NCBI RefSeq assembly: GCF_001591965.1 | Contig: NZ_BCVX01000008.1 | Coordinates: 186,001 to 250,000, forward strand | DNA from: Lysinibacillus odysseyi 34hs-1 = NBRC 100172 | GTDB lineage: Bacteria > Bacillota > Bacilli > Bacillales_A > Planococcaceae | Length of the DNA: 64,000 bases | Reading direction: 5' to 3' | Shown here: in pieces, positions 43,701-51,427 of the stretch | Position numbering within the stretch: position 1 is the stretch's first letter | Layout: each line of letters begins with the position of its first letter | The notes under the pieces: model-generated | What the model saw: only the letters and a program-made list of their open reading frames with translations | What the model was told of the DNA's origin: nothing | Databases searched by the model: none | Program-made: the position numbers and the translations under genes

Positions 43701-45212
43701 CCACTGGCGACGTAGGCCTTCGAGGGCGTCCTCGCCCTCCACTCCATAGGCTGTCACATCTGCAATGGCTGCCCGGATACTCGCTTTGGATGATTCCGGA
43801 ACATCAAAAACAACATTGATTTTCGCTTTTGTATCACTTGCCGATAAGGATTCTTCGATAACTTTTCCTAGCCCGACACCGGCTGCAGCACCCGCTGCCA
43901 GTCCAGCCAACTCGCTGCCTAAATTCTCTACAGCATCACGTGCATCATCTGCCCCCTGTGACAAATCTTCCAGGTCTCGCCGTAAGGTATCAAGGTTGCC
44001 ACTGGAGCCGAGATTTTGCAAAGCCTGTCGTAGCTCATTGACATCCACTTCCGTGCCGACTACCGATCGGCCAATCCGTTCAAGAGCCTGATCAAGTTGG
44101 GCAGAGGAAGCGCGTCCCTCCTGGATAGCACGTGTCAGGTCATTACCTAATACATCAGTAAAATCTGTGAGCGTCCGGCCAGATAATGCAAAGATCCTAT
44201 TTAGATCCTGCATAGCTCCTGCTACTTGTTGCTCCTCCTGCCGGGCACGGGCTAATGCCGCATTTGTTTCTGTAATGGCATTGGCCGTCTGTTGCTGGGC
44301 GAGACGATTCCGCTGTAGCTGAGCCTCTAATTGCTGGGCCTCTCTGGAGTTAGCTCCGTATGCTGCTCTTGCTGCCAATAGCTGCTGCGTAGTTTCCTGC
44401 GTCTCGCGCTGCATGGAATTGTGTATGGCCTGCAGACTATTGACTTTCGCTTCCAACTGTTGTGTCTCAGAAGCTGTATGCTTCATTTCTTCCTGTTGCA
44501 GGCGCATGGCTTGCTGTAAATCCCTTGTCTGATCGGCCGCTGTCCGTGTGACGGTATTAAGTGATCGTAAACTGTTTTGAACGCTCTGCACGCTTGCCCC
44601 GGCATCTAATTGAGCCAAAGCTTGTCTCACCTGATTAACGTTTGCAGAAGCTCCCTGGGTAGCCTGAGCTATCTGATTGAATGCTCGATCCAACTGACTA
44701 GCACTAGCTGTCCCGTTTTGAATGGCCCTCGTCAAATCCTGCCCCAGAACATTAGAAAAGTCACTGACAGATTGACCAGTGACCGTGAAAAGATTATTTA
44801 ATTGTCGCAAGGAAGCTGCTTGGTCAGCCTGCGCTTGTTGGGCACGCTGTAGAGCCTGTTGGGTAGCTGTAATGGCATTGGCCGCCTGTTGCTCGGCAAT
44901 CTGGTGACGTGTGAGCTGGGCTTCCAGCTTTTTGACTTCCTCTGAATTCTCGCCCCATAGCTGTTTAGCACGGGAAATCGCATCTGCTGTCGCCTGTGTT
45001 TTACGGCGTGCTACCTCATAAATCTGCTGCAGGCTGTTCATTTTTGCTTCTAGTTGCTGCGTCTCGGAAGCTGTATGTTTCATTTGCTCCTGTTGCAGTT
45101 TCATCTGTTGCTTCAGCGTAGCCGCCTCGGCATTCATTTCTTTGATAGACTTGTTAAAATCCTGATTGAACGCCTTAAAGGTAATATTAATCTCATTATT
45201 GTTCCCAGCCAT
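40791..45212 (-). CDS. tail tape measure protein
   Basis: 1473 residues. N-terminal coiled coil with two imperfect copies of about 195 residues (about 33-230 and 231-430, each starting LQQEQMKHTASETQQLEAK-like). Then a core domain, a very long charged coiled coil (about 680-960), hydrophobic segments (about 1090-1190: LASAIVAIGSAIGIFMGLLAG) and a C-terminal part. It sets tail length: at 0.15 nm per residue roughly 220 nm (rule of thumb). AGGAG precedes the ATG directly after the frameshifted tail chaperone. Confidence 0.95.
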   Translation of the reverse strand: MAGNNNEINITFKAFNQDFNKSIKEMNAEAATLKQQMKLQQEQMKHTASETQQLEAKMNSLQQIYEVARRKTQATADAISRAKQLWGENSEEVKKLEAQLTRHQIAEQQAANAITATQQALQRAQQAQADQAASLRQLNNLFTVTGQSVSDFSNVLGQDLTRAIQNGTASASQLDRAFNQIAQATQGASANVNQVRQALAQLDAGASVQSVQNSLRSLNTVTRTAADQTRDLQQAMRLQQEEMKHTASETQQLEAKVNSLQAIHNSMQRETQETTQQLLAARAAYGANSREAQQLEAQLQRNRLAQQQTANAITETNAALARARQEEQQVAGAMQDLNRIFALSGRTLTDFTDVLGNDLTRAIQEGRASSAQLDQALERIGRSVVGTEVDVNELRQALQNLGSSGNLDTLRRDLEDLSQGADDARDAVENLGSELAGLAAGAAAGVGLGKVIEESLSASDTKAKINVVFDVPESSKASIRAAIADVTAYGVEGEDALEGLRRQWALNKNASDEANRAIVTGAAVITKSYQGIDFVELVQETNEVSKALKISDKAALDLINSLLKVGFPPEQLDIIAEYGTQLQRAGFQAKEIKGIMAAAAAADSFNIDNLLDGLKEGRIRAAEMGVGLSNSMKDAVKSVVDNTKAATDEQLAAMSSTFAKQEDALSKSLERRYNAISKSYDNQKKALDKALDNEYRAAEKSYEKQETAKEKSLEKQYEEAEKMYAKQLDELENSLEAELEAYEKAADAKIALIDKEYNERLKLIDEERYRKVKAIEDEIAQINATQAAEDKRRKERENAEKRSELQAKIRTAKNAKDRQDATKALRDFEESLRIEKVKEERQAQIESLRTQKDSIKEAFDEQKDALKSEYDEKKEQTKEQLDADKKAMKERQDAEKASLKASNQERLKLLKEANTAEINAYKETNRAKLESLREEHATRKEALSERLNAELSAVRESHQAELSSFREMNQQKLDLAKNPPDSAAYKAIEGQLESWGKAIAKGGDEGAKAFEDMTRWLNGLEDATLKNAIGTELFGTMWEDQGQNIIDSILNADGALQELNKSQKSLNKDMDDIDESAMVKLQQAVSDLKVALDPLLNVIADVIGAIAEWMSKNPELASAIVAIGSAIGIFMGLLAGLAPIVTAVASVIGLGGGGLGLSGVLANLASKVLPLLMRAFSALTGPIGIAIAVLTTVVPLIIKHWDSIAGFFQKLWDTVIGIFKSVGGAIVSFLKENWATILAVITGPIGILVKAIVDNWSTIKNKTVEIFTATSKFFSDIWSKILEIAKTVVSKIKGFFSFSDMLATVKEKWNGIYSAIKGPIEKARDAVKSAIDKIKSFFKFEFDWPKLKVPKFSIKGSINPLDWFDEGLPKIDIKWFAKGGIMTGPTVFGATGNSLLAGGEAGPEAILPLNERVLGTIGNAMFKASGGQQEPQVIQHNYARMLEGAVFHLREEADIKKVAREFYTLQQKNRKGK

Positions 45213-45216
45213 CTCC

Positions 45217-45402
45217 TCACTCCCCTGCTAGGCTGTTTTCCCAACCATCAAACGCAAGCTTATTGGCATAGATCCGCTCAACACTCCGGATTGGCTGATG
45301 CCAAAACGTTTCCGGATCGATGCCGGATTTCAGGACGTACAGCGTGTATATGTCCTCCACACATTTGATGATGAGGTTTGGCGCTTTTACCGACGTTTTT
45401 TT
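45217..45402 (-). CDS. tail assembly chaperone, frameshift extension (gpGT-type)
   Basis: The -1 frame entered at the A9 run (45404-45396 leftward) reads TSVKAPNLIIKCVEDIY...FDGWENSLAGE, about 60 residues, ending at TGA 45219-45217 right before the tape measure start. It has no start codon or ribosome site of its own. Fused to the 154-residue upstream protein it gives the longer tail chaperone. Confidence 0.85.
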   Translation of the reverse strand, partial: KKTSVKAPNLIIKCVEDIYTLYVLKSGIDPETFWHQPIRSVERIYANKLAFDGWENSLAGE

Positions 45403-45851
45403 TTACTTTTTTTCGTGGCTTTTGTCAGCTCTTTTGAAAATTCATTCGGGGAGGAAGAAATCATATTGACTAGTAAATTTGCATACAGCTGGATCGTCTC
45501 TTCAAAGCTATAGTGATAGCGCTCCAGGAACTCCTCGAAAGAGTAAGAAAGCTGTCTGTTGGCGCCGATTACAGCCAAGTAAACAACGCTTATCAGCTTT
45601 TGCTCATCAAAAGTATTCATAGCTTGCAGTGCTGCTTCCTCATCAGCTCCGTTCACAACTGTCTCCAGCCCTTTGATTTTCAGCAAATCCTCCCAAAGGG
45701 ACGACTCGATCATGCCCATATCATGTCCGCGCTTGATGGCCGCATTTGTTAAAAACGCCGGATATGTTTTTTGATTGGTAAATTGCTGTTCGAATTCACC
45801 ATTTACTTCAACAAATTCAAGCTCCTTCAGCTCCACTTTTTGTACTCTCAT
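45387..45851 (-). CDS. tail assembly chaperone, short form (gpG-type)
   Basis: 154 residues, ending KKSKKKRR within an A-rich run. The zero frame reads AGT AAA AAA AAA CGT CGG TAA; slipping back one base on the A run opens the T frame. Position between the major tail protein and the tape measure matches the gpG/gpGT pair of lambda-like siphoviruses. AAGGAGG precedes the ATG. Confidence 0.88.
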   Translation of the reverse strand: MRVQKVELKELEFVEVNGEFEQQFTNQKTYPAFLTNAAIKRGHDMGMIESSLWEDLLKIKGLETVVNGADEEAALQAMNTFDEQKLISVVYLAVIGANRQLSYSFEEFLERYHYSFEETIQLYANLLVNMISSSPNEFSKELTKATKKSKKKRR

Positions 45852-45875
45852 GTCCGTTCCTCCTTATGAATAAAT

Positions 45876-45906
45876 AAAAAACACCCCCACATGGTGGAGG
45901 TGCTAC
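45876..45906 (-). terminator. terminator between major tail protein and tail chaperone
   Basis: Leftward stem CACCTCCA / TGGGGGTG followed by TTTTTTATTT. It should reduce downstream transcripts relative to the major tail protein. Confidence 0.8.
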
Positions 45907-45911
45907 AGTTA

Positions 45912-46502
45912 TTAAGGCGTATCTGGTACCGCTACTAATTCCGGTGTAAAGTTCGTGTGCCATTTTTCAGCAATAGTGGCGTCTTCCAATTCATCGACAA
46001 ATGCCTCATAGTAGAATTTTTTATTATCATCGACTAGTGCTGTGACACTCATTTCAAGCAATGCGACCTCCTCCTGCCCGTTCTCAATATTGAGAGTGTA
46101 GCCTCCTGAGTTAGAAGCATTCGGGAATGCGATTAGCTTTTTAACATCTTCAAAATCATCGATAACATCTGCTGTCAAAACAAAGTCTGTACCTAGCGAG
46201 TCCGATCCGTATGAATAAATACCAGGCTTCAACCCTTCATTGCTCAAACCAAAATATTCTCTCGCCACCGCAACTGGAATATGTGCCGAGATGGATAGGT
46301 TCATTTTTTGCGGGATAACCTTTTTCTTTGTCTCTACCCCTTCTTCTACTTTCGTGATTGTCTTGGATTCCGTATCACCTGAAATGGTACCGATCGCCCC
46401 GAACTTCTGGCCAGGTTGTTGCGTACCTTTCTTTTTAAATTGCACGCTGGCGTTTGTAATACGCATCGCGTCAAACTCTTCAATTACTGTACTTGTCGGC
46501 AT
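45912..46502 (-). CDS. major tail (tube) protein
   Basis: 196 residues, a typical size. Sequence PTSTVIEEFDAMRITNASVQF, GAIGTISGDTESKTITK and SVTALVDDNKKFYYEAFVDE is consistent with the beta-sandwich tail-tube family. Neighbours are tail-completion genes and the chaperone. High-expression gene with its own terminator. Confidence 0.85.
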   Translation of the reverse strand: MPTSTVIEEFDAMRITNASVQFKKKGTQQPGQKFGAIGTISGDTESKTITKVEEGVETKKKVIPQKMNLSISAHIPVAVAREYFGLSNEGLKPGIYSYGSDSLGTDFVLTADVIDDFEDVKKLIAFPNASNSGGYTLNIENGQEEVALLEMSVTALVDDNKKFYYEAFVDELEDATIAEKWHTNFTPELVAVPDTP

Positions 46503-46912
46503 TATAAGCCCTCCTCTATTAATTTATCCAAAGCGCCGTGGATTTTCTGCAGCACTTTAGGCGTTGATTTTTGTAATGAGCGCTTGCTAAAATTTTGAGC
46601 TACCTTATTTTTGGAGCCGCGTCCCTCATCAGGGAAAACAAGATATCCAAAGGAGCCTTTTTTATTGGCTGCTCCGCCCTTTGACTTGACCACGAATTCC
46701 AGATTTCCTGTTTGGTGCGTATACCATTTGCTGTCCTTCGCATGCCTCTTCTGCCTTTTGGAGACGGGGATCAGGTTTGTCATCTCTTGAGCAACGACCT
46801 CTACCCCTTCTGTATGCAGGGCTTTGTTGACTGCCTTTTCCGCACGGTTTGGGAACTGCCGTAACCGGTCATTTAGGTCCGTTAAATTGCCAAACTCTAT
46901 TAGACTTCTCAT
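46502..46912 (-). CDS. HK97 gp10-like head-tail/tail completion protein
   Basis: 136 residues. N-terminal NLTDLNDRLRQFPNRAEKAVNKALHTEG and LVFPDEGRGSKNKV fit the HK97-gp10-like family. Start overlaps the upstream gene by four bases. Acts at the head-tail interface. Confidence 0.85.
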   Translation of the reverse strand: MRSLIEFGNLTDLNDRLRQFPNRAEKAVNKALHTEGVEVVAQEMTNLIPVSKRQKRHAKDSKWYTHQTGNLEFVVKSKGGAANKKGSFGYLVFPDEGRGSKNKVAQNFSKRSLQKSTPKVLQKIHGALDKLIEEGL

Positions 46913-47304
46913 ATCTGACCAACTACAATCCGTCGATTGTAAACAAGGGTGATACGATCAACATAATTGTCCGTATCTTTCCGTTTCAGGCGATCCTTAA
47001 ATGTGTTTTGCAGGGTAAACATGGGCACGTTTTTAAGAGCTAAAATGATATCGACCGTTCGCTCATCCAAATCATCCCGCTTTTCGGAATAGTAATAGAC
47101 GGCGACTTCCTGGTTGATACTTTTAAAGTCATTTGTCAGTTGCATATCTCCTGTATCATACACAAAGAAATGATACTGTCCTTTTTTATAAGCCGCTTCT
47201 TCATCCTCACTCAGCTCATCCTCGTATACTTCCAACCCAAATGATTCGAGAGCCGTGATGATTCCGTCAATCTGCTCCTGCATTTTCTGCTTTGTCCTGC
47301 TCAA
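46909..47304 (-). CDS. tail terminator-like protein
   Basis: About 125-132 residues. Starts either TTG 47304 (LSRTKQKM, GAGG site before) or ATG 47283 (MQEQIDGI). Alpha/beta small protein with VYEDELSEDEE and INQEVAVYYYSEKRDD, in the usual tail-terminator position between head-closure and tail tube genes. Confidence 0.72.
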   Translation of the reverse strand: MSRTKQKMQEQIDGIITALESFGLEVYEDELSEDEEAAYKKGQYHFFVYDTGDMQLTNDFKSINQEVAVYYYSEKRDDLDERTVDIILALKNVPMFTLQNTFKDRLKRKDTDNYVDRITLVYNRRIVVGQI

Positions 47305-47650
47305 ATGCGCCCACCTCCTGCAGATAAAAGTACAGATACCGTTTTTCACGGTCGCTGTCTACCCGGATGACATCGTACTCAATACCATCAATTACCATCT
47401 TCAATTTACTGAGCGTCGCCCTGTCGAGGTGTGGAGGCCGCAGGGTACGGATCTTTAAATCCAGCGCTCGACTCATTGCTTGCACTAGGTCAAAATCTTG
47501 CTCGCGAGAAGACATTTCCTGATAAGCCAGCCGCCCCATTTCTACAAACTTTTCTCCTATCCGTTTACCGCGCTCAGATCGCCGTGTCTCCTTTGTACCG
47601 TAGTAAGCAAAGCCGTCATTCAGCGAGTCCCGTATCCGTTTGTTCACCAT
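47267..47650 (-). CDS. head closure/head-tail adaptor protein
   Basis: 127 residues; C-terminal IDGIEYDVIRVDSDREKRYLYFYLQEVG reads like the beta-barrel of head-tail joining proteins (SPP1 gp16/HK97 gp7 type). Overlaps the connector gene by 35 bases and the next gene slightly, consistent with a packed phage operon. Confidence 0.75.
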   Translation of the reverse strand: MVNKRIRDSLNDGFAYYGTKETRRSERGKRIGEKFVEMGRLAYQEMSSREQDFDLVQAMSRALDLKIRTLRPPHLDRATLSKLKMVIDGIEYDVIRVDSDREKRYLYFYLQEVGAFEQDKAENAGAD

Positions 47651-47924
47651 TTTCTTTCCTCTTTTCCAGAGCCACTGTAAGAATCAGACGCTGTAACTCG
47701 TCTCTAAAATTCAATTCGAATTCATCAGCTGCATTGTTGTATACGTAACGGCAACGTTCAAGAAGCAATTCCGTCTCCCACTCATCCAAAGAAAAAGAAA
47801 AAGCCTTACCTGTTAGCTTCAAAAAGTAAGACTTTCCTCGTTTGATAATGCGCTCTAGCTCTTTGTTTTCGTCATCCCATGTAATGCGTAGACGACTTTT
47901 TAATTCTGTTAGCAGCTCCTCCAT
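47616..47924 (-). CDS. gp6-like head-tail connector
   Basis: 102 residues, helical: LLTELKSRLRITWDDENKEL and ELLLERCRYVYNNAADEFE match the phage gp6-type connector/packaging family. Located after the capsid gene. Confidence 0.82.
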   Translation of the reverse strand: MEELLTELKSRLRITWDDENKELERIIKRGKSYFLKLTGKAFSFSLDEWETELLLERCRYVYNNAADEFELNFRDELQRLILTVALEKRKENGEQTDTGLAE

Positions 47925-47926
47925 GG

Positions 47927-48247
47927 CTATTCACCACTTTGCAACGCATTTTCCGCCTCAATAGCTTCGTCTTTTCCTTGTACCTTCTCACCGTTAGAAA
48001 GTGTGTACCATCCTCCACCAGTTGCTTTCGGGAAATCCGAAGGCTCCAATGGCTCTTTTCCTGGTTCCTCCTGGATCATCACGTCAGCCAGGTAAATCTT
48101 TTTATACTCCGGATGTACTCCAGTTAAAAAATAAACGCGCTTTTCATCGGCCTCAAAGCCTTCAGCCGGGTATGTATCCCCGGCTACGTACATATGCCCA
48201 TCATGCTCCAAAGCTTGGAATGAATTGACTACTCTTGCTGTAATCAT
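47927..48247 (-). CDS. hypothetical phage protein, 106 residues
   Basis: Between capsid and connector. N-terminal SH3-like beta domain (ARVVNSFQALEHDGHMYVAGDTYP) and an acidic C-terminal half with GGWYTLSNGEKVQGKDEA; perhaps a capsid decoration or a Rho-like N-domain protein. Family not firmly recognised. Confidence 0.65.
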   Translation of the reverse strand: MITARVVNSFQALEHDGHMYVAGDTYPAEGFEADEKRVYFLTGVHPEYKKIYLADVMIQEEPGKEPLEPSDFPKATGGGWYTLSNGEKVQGKDEAIEAENALQSGE

Positions 48248-48266
48248 TGCTATCCCTCCTCCTCAA

Positions 48267-49463
48267 TTAAGGCGTGTCCGGTGTATCTGGTGCACTGTCG
48301 ATTGCTGCATTTGAAATATCAAACACAGTAAATGCTTCGTTATCCAACGGCTGCCCATTGACTAACTGGCGCGTCAAATATAAACGTTGATCTTGAATCA
48401 TACGTACATGGTCTGATGATTCCAGCGTCGAAGTGCCTGTGCCTAACCAATAATCTTTCGGATTACCCGAAATCATTTTGTTACGTGGTACCGATGCAAC
48501 CTTAATAATATCTAAATCAGGCACCGGGAACTTACCAAACATCCAAACACCGTCGTCTCGTTGTTTAGCGCCATACGCAAACAATTTAGCGTAAAAATCG
48601 TAAGGGTTTAAAATTAATACTACTCTGCCAATATCGCGTGTGCCTTCTTTTGTAGCTGGCGCAAGAATTTTCGTGCCAATTTCATGAGGGGTGAATGATA
48701 ATAATTCTACCGACTCTTTTTCTGGATATACGCCCCCTACAACTGCCCCGTCAAGGTTTCGCATCATCCCCACGGGTTGCTTGTTACCGGTACCGTTAAC
48801 AATTGTTCTTTCTAATTCTGCAGCTACAACTTCTGTCATAAGCGCTCGCACATAACGGTCTAACCATGCAGGTCCGAGTTCAAACATCGCTTTACATACA
48901 ACCAAGAAACCGGAAAGCTTATATGCCTTGGCTTCGATTGTTTTAAAGCCGTTGTCTACCATTTCCTGAATTTCATCGCATACATCGCCCCAATATGCCG
49001 TAGTTGCCCCTTCCTTGCGCACTACCCATTGTGTAGTCGCTGACAACTGCGTGAAGTTCACACGGGATAAAAGAGGGTGATCCTGTGCTAGATCTTCAAA
49101 TACGCGATCATACACTGTAGGAGGCATTAACTCTAATACGCCATCAAACGATTCCACTTCAATCGCTTTCGAATAGAATTGTTTTTCCTCTGCAGTTAAT
49201 TGTCGTACTCCACGGGAAGCTAAAACCGCCTCATCCCATTGCTGCTCATTAGCTCGTTTTGCTTCTCGGATTGTCGTATTCATTACATCTTGGTAATGCG
49301 TAAAATTTTCCTCGTATTGCTGTACAATACGCGCTGCTACCTCTGTAGCATCTCCATTTTCAAAGGCTGCCTTTAATCCCGCAATCTGTGCCTCTTTATT
49401 TTTAAGCACTTCATTATCATCCAAATTTTGAATACCTTTTGTTGGCTCTACTTTCTGTGGCAT
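48267..49463 (-). CDS. HK97-fold major capsid protein
   Basis: 398 residues. N-terminal coiled-coil delta domain (about 20-95), then the HK97 fold, with SFTPHEIGTKILAPAT and GNPKDYWLGTG as conserved pieces. The maturation protease gene precedes it and would remove the delta domain. AGGAGG precedes the ATG. Confidence 0.93.
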   Translation of the reverse strand: MPQKVEPTKGIQNLDDNEVLKNKEAQIAGLKAAFENGDATEVAARIVQQYEENFTHYQDVMNTTIREAKRANEQQWDEAVLASRGVRQLTAEEKQFYSKAIEVESFDGVLELMPPTVYDRVFEDLAQDHPLLSRVNFTQLSATTQWVVRKEGATTAYWGDVCDEIQEMVDNGFKTIEAKAYKLSGFLVVCKAMFELGPAWLDRYVRALMTEVVAAELERTIVNGTGNKQPVGMMRNLDGAVVGGVYPEKESVELLSFTPHEIGTKILAPATKEGTRDIGRVVLILNPYDFYAKLFAYGAKQRDDGVWMFGKFPVPDLDIIKVASVPRNKMISGNPKDYWLGTGTSTLESSDHVRMIQDQRLYLTRQLVNGQPLDNEAFTVFDISNAAIDSAPDTPDTP

Positions 49464-49500
49464 AAAAAATTCCTCCTGTTTTTTGACAAAATAAAAACGC

Positions 49501-50250
49501 CTACTCGTTTGAGACGCGTTGGAATTTTGTTAATATTGTTTGTTTTGGTTCTTTCTTAAAGCGCTGCAGCACACCCTGTTTAAATTGCTCGGCATCCACT
49601 TTGTTGTTGACTGGTTTGTCTTCTTCCTGAGTTACGTCAGTAGCAAAGCCCAGTTCTACAGCTTCGTTTGCTGTGAACCATGTTTCATTTTCAACAAACT
49701 GCTGCATTTCTTCGCGTGTACATTTCGCTTTTGTCATGTAAATATCTAAAAGCGATTCATCTAACTTAACCATCATATCAACAGTTTTTTGTAAATCTGC
49801 TTTGGACCCTACAGCCCACGTCCATGCTTCATGAACCATCAGCATCGCACCTGTATTCATAATCAGTTCATCTGCTGCCATTGCAATGATCGATGCTGCA
49901 GAACACGCCCAGCCATCCACAATAATCTTTACTTTAGCATCATGGTCTTTTAACCGGTTGTAGATTGTAATACCATCAAACGCATCACCACCAGGAGAAT
50001 TGAGGCGTACTGTAATACCTTTCGTTTTTACTTCTTTCAATGCGCGATCGATATCACCTGCTGAAGTAGAATCGTACCACCAACTCTCCCCGATTTCACC
50101 ATACACTGTTAGTACGGTTTCATCCTTTTCCTCATCCACTTCTACTGCAAAATTTTTCGGGATTTCCGGTATTAAATCAGCATACTGGGAATTTTTAAAT
50201 CGACGATGCTTGGCATTTGCCATCACTGGGAAACTTCCTGTATTTTTCAT
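49501..50250 (-). CDS. ClpP-type prohead maturation protease
   Basis: 249 residues. S14-like fold: GGDAFDGITIYNRLK; the nucleophile Ser in WACSAASIIAMAA and His in MVHEAWTW. Cleaves the capsid delta domain during head assembly. ATG overlaps the portal stop by four bases. Confidence 0.93.
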   Translation of the reverse strand: MKNTGSFPVMANAKHRRFKNSQYADLIPEIPKNFAVEVDEEKDETVLTVYGEIGESWWYDSTSAGDIDRALKEVKTKGITVRLNSPGGDAFDGITIYNRLKDHDAKVKIIVDGWACSAASIIAMAADELIMNTGAMLMVHEAWTWAVGSKADLQKTVDMMVKLDESLLDIYMTKAKCTREEMQQFVENETWFTANEAVELGFATDVTQEEDKPVNNKVDAEQFKQGVLQRFKKEPKQTILTKFQRVSNE

Positions 50251-51413
50251 TCATTCTCACCTCCTTGATTTGAAGATTCTTGCATGCTTGCTTTTTGGTA
50301 ATTTTTCGTAATGTACCGTTCGTTTGCCCAAGGCTCATCAATTGGATTCTTGCTCAGTTCTTCCAACACTTCATTGATGGTAAATCCTCCTATAGCAAAT
50401 AACTTATCCAGTGAAGTCGATAAAGCCGTCAAATCAAGAAGCTTAATTTTTGATGTATCAAGCTGCACATAATTTCGCTTTATATAGCCGTCGCGTTTGT
50501 AAATTTTACGATTAAGCTCATCGCTGAAGATTTCAGCAATAGGATTTAAAGCAAACATGATAAAGCTATCAATATTTTCAGCCACCTCTGCAATATCACC
50601 TTTCAATAAAGCTCTTGGCACGTGAAAGCCCATGGCCACAAAATTAAAGATATCATCTATTAAGCTTCGAACATCGCTGCTATCTGCTTTGACACCGCTT
50701 TTGGCATCGCTTGCGTCTTCCATTTCATAACCTGTTTGCTTTTGGAAAACTACGGCCTCTTTATTCGGGTCGAACCAATCTTTCAATTGAGACTGCAGCA
50801 TATCATCGATTTCTTTTTGCGTGTCGTCATCTTGAGCCCGCATATAATCGGCATTAGCAAACCAGCGCTTATTATTCTTACGCTTATATGCGTTCATTGT
50901 GGCGCCAAGTAGCTTCCCGTATGATTTATACAAGCTATCTATAACAGTTTTAATATTTTCATCTGTCAGCTTAAAATGAAAAACATCCTGTTCATAAAAA
51001 GGTTTGTTGAACTGAAAATCTTTCACTATGACATCTTTATAAATATTTGGATATAGAGCGTATTCCGTAGGGCTAAAGGAGTCAGCTAATAATAACTGTC
51101 CTTCTACCATTACAATCAAACATTCGCCCTCATATAAATATTTGCGAAAGCTGTTATACCAAAACTCTGTCGCATTTTGATTTGAATTTGGTTCCACGTT
51201 CAATAAGTAATAATTGTTACCTCGTAACTTTCGGCCTTCTTTATACGTTTCAAATACGCACCGAGCCAGAGCTTTTGCAATTAAATCGATACATGTTTCA
51301 ACGGCCATTCGCTTATATACGACTTCAGCCTGTATCTCAAGGGATACACAATCTTTTAAAGTGCCCTCTCTCCGATTAAAGAAAAACGCTTTTGCCCAAT
51401 CTACAAATCCCAT
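50247..51413 (-). CDS. HK97-type portal protein
   Basis: 388 residues; MGFVDWAKAFFFNRREGT, YYLLNVEPNSNQNATEFWYN and VAMGFHVPRALLKGD are characteristic of the HK97 portal family, the dodecameric DNA channel at one head vertex. Sits between TerL and protease, standard order. Confidence 0.94.
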   Translation of the reverse strand: MGFVDWAKAFFFNRREGTLKDCVSLEIQAEVVYKRMAVETCIDLIAKALARCVFETYKEGRKLRGNNYYLLNVEPNSNQNATEFWYNSFRKYLYEGECLIVMVEGQLLLADSFSPTEYALYPNIYKDVIVKDFQFNKPFYEQDVFHFKLTDENIKTVIDSLYKSYGKLLGATMNAYKRKNNKRWFANADYMRAQDDDTQKEIDDMLQSQLKDWFDPNKEAVVFQKQTGYEMEDASDAKSGVKADSSDVRSLIDDIFNFVAMGFHVPRALLKGDIAEVAENIDSFIMFALNPIAEIFSDELNRKIYKRDGYIKRNYVQLDTSKIKLLDLTALSTSLDKLFAIGGFTINEVLEELSKNPIDEPWANERYITKNYQKASMQESSNQGGENE

Positions 51414-51427
51414 ATTCTCACCTGCCT

